Assembly (NCBI GenBank): GCA_029891345.1 | Contig: CM057009.1 | Location: 300,863,466-300,927,465 of the forward strand | Reading direction: 5' to 3' | Source: Dryococelus australis | Taxonomy: Eukaryota > Arthropoda > Insecta > Phasmatodea > Phasmatidae | DNA length: 64,000 bases | Part shown: in pieces, positions 57,431-64,000 of the stretch | Numbering within the stretch: position 1 is the first letter of the stretch | How the letters are laid out: each line of letters starts with the position of its first letter | Program-made: the position numbers and the translations under genes | The notes under the pieces: model-generated | What the model saw: the letters and a program-made list of their open reading frames with translations, nothing else | Databases searched by the model: none | What the model was told of the DNA's origin: nothing

Positions 57431-57930
57431 GGTAACTGACAGTTCCGTCAAAGCACTGCGAGTATACGTTGAACTGGAAGGGAAAAATGTCACAGCTGTT
57501 ATAGACACTGCCGCTAGTCAGAGCTTTGTGCGTGAGGGTTTAGTACAAGCGATAACGACTAGGGTGCCACCAAGACATCTGCGATTCGCTAAAACCCACC
57601 CCCAGGGAGAAGCGAAAAGTGTGATGCACATAAGGGTAGGAATTAGAGAGCTGCGTACCAAGTACGATGTCTACATTGTGCCGGACTTGTGCAAAGAAGT
57701 GGTTTTGGGTTTAACATGGCTTGTTGACAACCACGCCGTGATAGAACCGCAACTGAATTGTCTGCACATAGGGACACGTGGCCGATCGACTGTTTATGCC
57801 GTGGGAGCAACATCACCAATAACAACAACTGCTGTCCCGCTTGCTGACTTCGAGCACGAGGTGCCCGCCACACATCAGCAACGTCTGCTACATCTGCTGG
57901 ACCAGCATGCCAGTGTGTTCCACATTTAGG
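57431..57930 (+). pseudogene. Retropepsin-type protease of family A
   Basis: The active site reads TAVIDTAASQSFV: Asp and Thr are present, with Ala where most have Gly. A later hydrophobic VVLGLTWL is the conserved strand-turn typically GxDxL in this family, here GLTWL. The frame ends at a stop at 57928-57930 just before RT. Confidence 0.75.
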
Positions 57931-59110
57931 GGAAGCTGCAGCGCACAGACATCACGGAGCATGCGATCATCACCATGCTCAAGGACCCGGTGTTTTCAGG
58001 TATTTTCTGTCGCAGTCTCATCAACCAACAGGTATATGAGATGCTCAACGATAATGTTATTGAACCTAAACAAAGTCTATATAATTCAGGTAATAGCCTT
58101 GCTCCAAAGAAAGATGGCGAACAGCAATTCTGTGTCACTTTCGACCCCTAAATATGATTACCGTAAACATGCCGCCACCAGTCATAAACATGAAAGACAC
58201 TTTGTCAACATTTGGACCAGCTTCAGTATTCACGTCGCTTGAATTAAAGACTGGATATTGGCAAGTGCCTTTCCGCCCACAGGACAGAAAGAAAACAGCC
58301 TTTACTATGCCAGATAGACGTAGATTTCAGTTTGTAGCCATGCCATTTGGTTTAATGTGTGCCCCTGCAATGTTTCATAACTTAATTGTTAATGTATTAG
58401 ATGGATTTATTGGAGACTTTGTGATGGAGTATTTGGATGATGTACATGTTTGGTCTAACAACTAGGAAGAGCATTTGCACCATTTGAGCCTTGTGTTTGA
58501 ATGTCTCAAATGTAATAAACTTACATGCAAAGTGGAAAAGTGTAAGTTGGGTATGAGTAGAATGGAGTTTCTAGGGCATTATGTAACAGAAAATGGACAC
58601 AAACCAGAACAACAACACATACAGGACATTCAAAACAAACCCACACCCAGATCTCGTGAACAAGTCAGGAAGTTTTTTGGCTTAATTAATTGATTTAGGG
58701 AATTTGTCCCAAACTTTTCAATTATCACTGCACTGTTAACTGCTTTGTTGTGTCAGAAACGTAAATTTGTCTGGACACTGCAAGCCGATCAAGCATTTCA
58801 AGAAATTAAAATTTAATTTCACAACTCTAATCCGCTGTCTAGATTCAACCCAGAATTTATCTATTGTCGTACAAACAGATGCCAGTCAAGAAGGCATTGG
58901 GGCCGTGCTGTATCATGAGGTAACACATGGGGAAAAACATATCAGTTATCACAGTGCAAAGTTTGGAGATGCAGAACGTAAATATCATGTTAACGAACAA
59001 GAATGTTTGGCCATTGTACATGCATTGAGGAAGTACCGGCCATACTTGCTAGGACGGCAGTTTATACTCAAAACTGACAACCGATTCCTTGTATGGTTAG
59101 AGGTAATGCA
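57931..59110 (+). pseudogene. Reverse transcriptase and RNase H of family A
   Basis: RT reads from about 57950 with a frame change and stop near 58150. The frame at 58154-58465 has VFTSLELKTGYWQVPF, FVAMPFGLMCAPAMF and the catalytic YLDD. Tether and connection follow (MEFLGHYVTENG, EQVRKFFGLIN). RNase H has VVQTDASQEGIGAVLY (Asp), NEQECLAIVHAL (Glu) and LKTDNRFLVWL (Asp). Interruptions include stops at about 58465 and 58693 and frameshifts near 58810 and 59090. Confidence 0.88.
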
Positions 59111-60010
59111 TTACGAGAAAGTAAACTTGCCTGCTGGGTGCTACTGCAGGAGTACGATTTCAAGGTAGAACACGTAGCGGGAAAAAACAACGAGCTCGCG
59201 GACGCCTTCACCAGGAATCCTTGCTCGAATCTAACAGTAACTGACGATGTGGAGTGGGAAGAGGCGTTACCGCAGTGCCGTGCAATACCAACTGCAGAAA
59301 CACAAACCCTAGTTGTACAAAACATTGTTGCCACACCACCTAGCGAACATGTCTCCTTGAATGTACGGGACGTGTTAAAAGAGATACACACTGCACAAGA
59401 AAATTCCCCAGATGCTGCGCAATGCCGACAACACTGTGCCACACGCTACACAGAACACTGGAGGGTAGTGGACAGGGAAATACAAGTCAAACTACCTGGT
59501 AATTGTGCGCGATGGCAGACATATATACCGAGAGAGAAATGGGGACTTGTGTTAAAATACGCACAGCACACGGCAGTTTGGAACATGGGCATCTGGGTTC
59601 CGAGCAGACATGAAGGAGCGTGCAGAAATGTTTTTACTGGCCAGGGATTCAGGGAGATGTCAGGAAATATATACAGAGCTGTGTCATGTGTAACTCCCGT
59701 AAGCCGTGGAGAGCAGATGGTAACGCTCCAGAACAGCAAAGGCTGCCAACTGAGCTTTGAACTCCGTGCCCCCAGAGCACCCCGCGAAAACCTGCCCAGA
59801 ATACCTGAACAAATTGCCAAACACCAGGCGCAGGTACATGAAGAAGCCAGGGCAAACCAGCTCAGCTATTGTAATGTGTGGATACTGGATAGCAAGAGGC
59901 CACCACCTAAACTTGTACCCGGGATATACATGTATGTACAAGAAAACCCGTTATCGGCCGGGGGAAGAAATACTGTGGTGGACTGGCACCTAGATGGACA
60001 GGGTCATTGA
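59111..60010 (+). pseudogene. RNase H end plus integrase with core deleted
   Basis: One long frame, 59093-60010. FKVEHVAGKNNELADAFTRN ends RNase H. The H2C2-type integrase N-terminal region follows to about 59745. The frame then jumps directly to RANQLSYCNVW and RPPPKLVPGIYMYVQENP, the C-terminal module. Compared with 48421-49177 the whole Asp-Asp-Glu core of about 480 bases is absent, yet the frame stays open across the joint. Confidence 0.82.
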
Positions 60011-60134
60011 GAGTAGCGGAAAAGAAGGAAATTCCACATATCTAGTGGAGTTGGTACCCAGACATGTCACAAAACACCACCGTGATGACCTGCTGATAGC
60101 CTGACTGCCTGTATAGAAGAGAGGCAAGGAGACG

Positions 60135-60650
60135 ATGTTTCGCCTAGTACCGCAGCGAGCTCGGAGAATTTCACCTGGGAGTTCACAGGAGAGCAACAAC
60201 ACGTACACTGAGGAGAACAACACTGACACGGGAACACCCAGCCAAAGTAGTGAACTGTTATGTAAGGGTTTTGCACTGACTGAACACTCAACACCTAGTA
60301 GTGAGGAGGTGGAAATAAGTAAAACCACAATACAGTTTCTGGGTTTTTCTGTTATTACAGGTAAAAACACAATGAATCAGAGCGAGTTTGAGGGGTTTCC
60401 AAGTGTACACGAAGAAAGTGGTAACATCAGTGCACACGTGAATGTCAACACAACCAGTGCCAGTGAGTTGAGTTTTAAGGGGTTTCCCCAGGGCACAACT
60501 GAATTTGGTTCTAACCAAAGTGTAAACGTAAACCTTGATATCACATGTGAAGGCGAGACACCTTTTAGGGACTTTCCAGTTCCTGCAGGGGAGAGCCTAG
60601 TAGGGCAAGAGAGAGTTATAAAGGGTTTGGGGAAACTAGTAGAGCAGTGA
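60135..60650 (+). CDS. Post-integrase ORF with five FxGFP repeats
   Basis: An open frame of 171 codons without stops. Five short cores recur at 17-30-residue spacing: LLCKGFAL, IQFLGFSV, SEFEGFPS, LSFKGFPQ and TPFRDFPV. Between them are Ser/Thr/Glu/Asn-rich linkers such as SSEEVEIS and NVNTTSASE. The reverse copy (47544-48420) and family B (7331-7720) have equivalent arrays, so the feature is old and shared. There is no signal peptide or membrane segment, so it is not an envelope protein. It may be the C-terminal tail of pol (via frameshift near 60010-60130) or an accessory protein. No known function. Confidence 0.5.
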   Translation: MFRLVPQRARRISPGSSQESNNTYTEENNTDTGTPSQSSELLCKGFALTEHSTPSSEEVEISKTTIQFLGFSVITGKNTMNQSEFEGFPSVHEESGNISAHVNVNTTSASELSFKGFPQGTTEFGSNQSVNVNLDITCEGETPFRDFPVPAGESLVGQERVIKGLGKLVEQ

Positions 60651-60655
60651 GTGTG

Positions 60656-60916
60656 ATGGCAAGTGTCAACAAAGCGCAACACAGCACTCGCAAGAGGCGA
60701 GCCGAGTCACCACCACGTAACCATATTGTTGTTCCTGCCTACACCCCCACCCCCTGCAAATGCCAAAGAAACCGACGACCTCCGAGGACATGTTTTTTTT
60801 TGTCCTCAATTGGTAAACAGCCGGGCAGAGCCCACCAGAGCAATATTGTGTTGTTCGCACCATCTTGGCCTTCAAGGGATGGACGTTTGACACCGGCTAA
60901 CACCCAGCGGCGGTAG
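60656..60916 (+). CDS. Small basic 3' ORF of family A
   Basis: The ATG at 60656 overlaps the end of the preceding ORF region. It begins ASVNKAQHSTRKRRAESPP, continues with Pro-rich and Ser-rich parts, and runs into the 3' LTR. The reverse copy has the same frame open (SVNKVQHSTRKSRAESPP). It could be the last part of the preceding protein after a frameshift. No recognised domain. Confidence 0.4.
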   Translation: MASVNKAQHSTRKRRAESPPRNHIVVPAYTPTPCKCQRNRRPPRTCFFLSSIGKQPGRAHQSNIVLFAPSWPSRDGRLTPANTQRR

Positions 60917-61224
60917 AGCCCATGATGGCGCTCACGTGTCACGTGTTCCCCACGTGCGCAAAGAGTCTGATAATTTTGATCTTTCCTATAAATGTTAATT
61001 TCAGGGTAAAATATGTTATATTGTCTTTACAGTGTTTACTAAGTCTTAAAATGTTTAAAAATGTTTGTACTAATTTTAATTGTAGGGTTATGAATATTCA
61101 AAGCACAGAGATTAAGAACACTTAATATTCTGGCATGAACGCCATCATAAAGAGACACTAAAATAATATTGAAATTCATAAGAAAGTTATACAAATGTAA
61201 AACAATATTTAATTTAATTTGTGC

Positions 61225-61290
61225 CATTTTATTGTCAATATAAAATGATTCACTCGGCGTGCATAGCACTCCATTTATGTGAACCCCGTA
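61225..61290 (+). promoter_or_regulatory. Probable LTR promoter
   Basis: AATATAAAATGATTCACTC, followed by ggcgtgcatagcac. The combination of an AT-rich TATA-like box, ttcactYggcgtgcatagc and ttatgtgaacccc is conserved in copies at 29760, 55395, 35890 (-) and 47165 (-). Its distance upstream of the conserved splice donor (about 100 bases) fits a short leader exon. No TCAGT initiator was seen. Confidence 0.35.
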
Positions 61291-61350
61291 GACGGCCATG
61301 GTAGGTCCATGCGATGCTTGTATCTGGACAGTCTGTCGAGGAGAGCTGTT

Positions 61351-62584
61351 GAGGTAAGAGACTGTAACGTACGCATTGCAACTTTTGTTCACTGATTTAG
61401 GTTTCCATAGTTATTTTGTATACTGGTTAACCTTTGCTTACGTACGTTTTTGCCAGACATTTTCCCCAGCGTTATGCTTCCGCTTTATTAATTTATTGCG
61501 CCCTTGTGGCATTTTTATGTTAATTGAGGAGAAGGAGGAGAAAGATGTCGGCGAGGTCACGCGACCAGCGCAACTTGATACATGCGCCATCTGCCTATAT
61601 TTATGACTTTTCATTGTAACTTCTGCATTATTGCTACACACAATTTTATTGTTCTTATGTATGCATTTGAGGGTAATTTTAGTGTTTGAATATTTTACTG
61701 CAACATCACATATAACCACATGGCAGACTGTAGCGAAGTCTTTGTATGCTCAATCATTGCGTTTCAAGAGCTTATTTATGTAACATTGTATGTGCAATCA
61801 TTTATTTCAGGTTACCATGTAAATATTATTCAGGGTTCAATGTATTTTTCAAGTAAATTGATGATTTTTGTACTTGACTACACGGTCACAGTAATGTTTG
61901 ATGTCACCGCCATCAGGCATGTTACAAGCCTGTAACCACTCTAATCGCAAAGAGTATCACTTTCTCAACAAAAATGATATTTTAACTGAATTTAGTTTGC
62001 CGTTTCCACGCCGAACTATTGCAATTTCCCCTGCACCACGTGGTCCGCTACGAACTTCATCCAGCGGCATCCGTGCCAGAAAATTGTTTTCACACATGTG
62101 TGTATTTATTTTGAATACTCATCTCGTGTCCCATCTTATTTAACATATCATTCAAGGGTCTATGTAATTTTGTAATTAGTTTACGGTGCAATTATTCCCG
62201 TCCTAGCCAGCTCTGTGTAAAGGCAATTAACACACTACCCACGTGCTGGAGGGCGAGCCCCGACGAGTTTGCGTTAGTGATGCCAAGTTATCACACGTGT
62301 TAATGTGTATTAAGGGTTTTCATTTGTAATTCACTGTGTCCTGTCATCAGGGAAAAACCATCAGTCCACCCTAGCGGCTGTCGGCCCTCTTCCCTTGTGA
62401 GGCTGTGCTTTCACGCACCTCAGTGAGATCATCCATTTAGCTGTGCGCTAGATAAATTACGGGCTGGGGAGAAGCCAAGCGGAATTGGCTAGTCATGACA
62501 GAGATAATCATTTCATTGGCATGTTGATGTGTATGAACAATATCAATAAAAACAAGTCTACAGTGAACTCAATTTTTGATTCAG
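61351..62584 (+). other. Putative intron inside the LTR
   Basis: Donor GAG/gtaaga (gt at 61354-61355) and acceptor tttttgattcag (AG at 62583-62584). Equivalent donors are intact in the copies at 9998 (-), 29868, 35764 (-) and 47061 (-). Acceptors are present at 8782 (-), 31110, 45861 (-) and 56031. The poly(A) signal (62545) lies inside, about 35 bases before the acceptor. Confidence 0.45.
62545..62550 (+). terminator. LTR poly(A) signal
   Basis: AATAAA, followed by aacaagtctacag. Conserved at 31070, 55991 and 45894-45899 (-), always about 270 bases before the LTR end. Confidence 0.6.
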
Positions 62585-62822
62585 TAGTGACAGTGTCCTA
62601 GCCACATATGTTTATCAATTGTTTATTTCAGTGGTTTTATTAAAAGTTTAGTATTGCCAACGTGTTTGTAAGTATGCACGGGTGAGAAGGACACTCAGAA
62701 CCCACAACATCCCTGAGAAGCCTGAGTCTCAATAGTGCAGTGATTGGGAAGGACCGCTGGCGCCCAAATTACCAGTATGTATTTGTGTCATCGTTCGTCT
62801 CGTGTCTCACCCGACGGTGTCA

Positions 62823-64000
62823 GTGTGCAGTAAATGTGTTTTAGGTAGTCATGTCGACATGTTAGCAAAAATGTGTGTAGTTAGTGTATGTGGTGCAGTG
62901 CACTTTATATACTTTAGTTAAGACAAACTACAAGGAAAACAAGAGATGAGAAAGCACTTCTAAAGCACACAAAACAAGTGAAGTGTTTCACGCTATTAAA
63001 GAAACAAGAGTCCCACATTCATTAAAGCAATTAACATGCACTAACTAAAAAGCAGAAGTGGAGCTATACGGGGCGGGGAGGGCTATGTTACGTCAGGTGC
63101 TTCGTTGGCAAGGGCTCCTACGTGAAGCGCTGACACGCGTGGCGAACTGACCTACTTCTTTATTGCTTACAGCATGTGCCCTGTGCACGTGAAGCTAACA
63201 GCTGTCACTGTAATTGGCTTCAAAATACTTAAGGAAATATTAGCACTGGAAAGGGATCAAGAAAGATAGTCTAATGATATTGAAAATCTTGTGTGACATA
63301 AGCAGCTGTAATTAAAAAAAAAAAGCTACATTTAAGGTGGGAGTGAAAGAATTACATGTAAACGCAGCGTGGCGACGTGAAGTGTAGCCACGTGTCTTTG
63401 TCGCTGCGGCTAGTGTCTCTAAGTGCTGTGCAAATGAAAGTTTGAAATACAACGTGAAGCTAACTTGCCTATGCGCGAGTTGGGGTCGAGAGGCGACTCC
63501 ACAAGTGTAACGTCTCCCCTTCCGAACTCGTGGTCTGACCACTTAACCAATAATATCTTATTCATCTGTATCAAGACTAGGACGAGGTAGACGTACGTAT
63601 TCAGGGACATAGCTCTACTAGTACACTAACAACTTCAGCAAGTTCATAACACAACTACTTTATTGAACATTAGAGATATATAAATATATAGGAATTGTTA
63701 CAACACGTTATAATAAAAGATGGACAACAAGTATTCAGTTAATAGCTACTCATAGGGGGCTCGGCGCAGTTCAAGTTACAATATATATATATATATATAT
63801 ATATTCAAGTACCTAACCTTGCCAGTAAATATTGATTATCATTAAGGGTAAACGGGGTCTCGAAGGATAACATTACGCCCTAACTGCAAGTTTTTAGTTA
63901 TGCTCACCAATCAACACAGAAGAGGACCCAGAGCTCCTCAAGGCTTTGGTGTCGTGATGCTCACGTTGCCAGCTCCGGTAACGAACATCATGTGACCTCA
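62823..64000. other. Unassigned DNA at the window end
   Basis: Contains poly-A at 63314-63325, several acgtgaagctaa/acgtgaag words (63119, 63187, 63376, 63450) and (TA)n at 63782-63804. I see no gene, exon or repeat copy I can support. Confidence 0.4.

Larger units (their letters stand above)
55070..62822 (+). mobile_element. Family A Ty3/gypsy retrotransposon, most complete copy
   Basis: 5' LTR (55070-56275), PBS, Gag, protease, RT, RNase H, integrase N-terminal part, extra 3' coding region and 3' LTR (60888-62822). Stops and frameshifts occur throughout, the integrase core is deleted, and the 5' LTR has lost about 700 bases that include its promoter region, so it cannot move by itself. Bases outside the ends (GACT and GTGT) do not form a clear target duplication. 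Confidence 0.9.
60888..62822 (+). repeat. Family A 3' LTR, full length
   Basis: TGACACCGGCTAACACCC to CCCGACGGTGTCA, 1935 bases. It contains ACGTG clusters near 60933-60957, CACGTG at about 62036 and 62240, an AT-rich TATA-like region near 61240, a splice donor at 61354, AATAAA at 62545-62550 and an acceptor AG at 62583-62584. Confidence 0.9.

Noticed and set aside
55066..62826. Target-site duplication for the long family A element
   Set aside because: The four bases outside the ends (GACT and GTGT) differ at two positions; I could not tell decay from absence.
1..64000. CRISPR arrays, rRNA genes, intact tRNA genes, prokaryotic operons
   Set aside because: None seen. The tandem repeats lack spacer structure, and the tRNA-like segments lack paired acceptor stems.

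Overview
This window looks like a stretch of a large, repeat-rich arthropod genome, most likely an insect. The reasons are GGTTAGG-rich patches, tRNA-derived SINEs, Tc1/mariner-type transposons with the HTH-plus-DDE architecture common in arthropods, arthropod-style TATA/TCAGT core promoters, and very small spliced exons far apart. I see no prokaryotic features. Almost everything recognisable is mobile-element sequence, and every mobile-element coding region is broken.

Layout: (1) 0.66-2.56 kb is a solo LTR of a Ty3/gypsy family here called family A (LTR about 1.9 kb). (2) 3.3-4.0 kb is degenerate ACCA-rich repeat. (3) 6.4-15.8 kb is a reverse-strand Ty3/gypsy element of a second family (B). 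A family-A solo LTR (8.56-10.49 kb) sits inside its integrase gene, and it has lost the RT core. (4) 16.7-25.0 kb is a transcription unit: tandem CCAAT-containing repeats, a TATA/Inr promoter, spliced-looking 5' exons, a decayed zinc-finger plus protein-primed family B DNA polymerase gene (Maverick/Polinton or adintovirus-like), and a poly(A) signal. A 1.92-kb Tc1/mariner-like transposon has jumped into the polymerase motif C. (5) 25.6-28.3 kb holds a minisatellite, other tandem repeats and a SINE. (6) 28.8-53.3 kb contains three tiny exons (28772-28827, 37516-37561, 53202-53266) whose splice sites and phases fit one host gene coding a basic/acidic, probably nuclear protein. Its introns contain a family-A solo LTR (29.4-31.4 kb), an internally deleted A copy (33.7-36.3 kb), a 5'-truncated A copy (45.6-49.8 kb), LINE relics (44.4-45.4 and 49.8-51.5 kb) and SINEs. 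(7) 54.2-54.7 kb is another transposase fragment. (8) 55.07-62.82 kb is the most complete family-A retrotransposon (LTR, PBS, gag, PR, RT, RNase H, IN, extra 3' ORFs, LTR), with its integrase core deleted.

The most unusual signals are these. Family A LTRs carry a conserved splice donor, and a conserved splice acceptor just downstream of their own poly(A) signal. Both gypsy families encode tandem F-x-G/S-F-P-type repeats after integrase and a PHD-like Cys/His cluster at the front of Gag. The polymerase gene has its own promoter and poly(A) signal, with no other Polinton gene visible around it. The host exons have a strict alternating phase pattern suggesting duplicated exon modules. No computation or database search was possible; family assignments come from reading motifs and comparing copies within the window.
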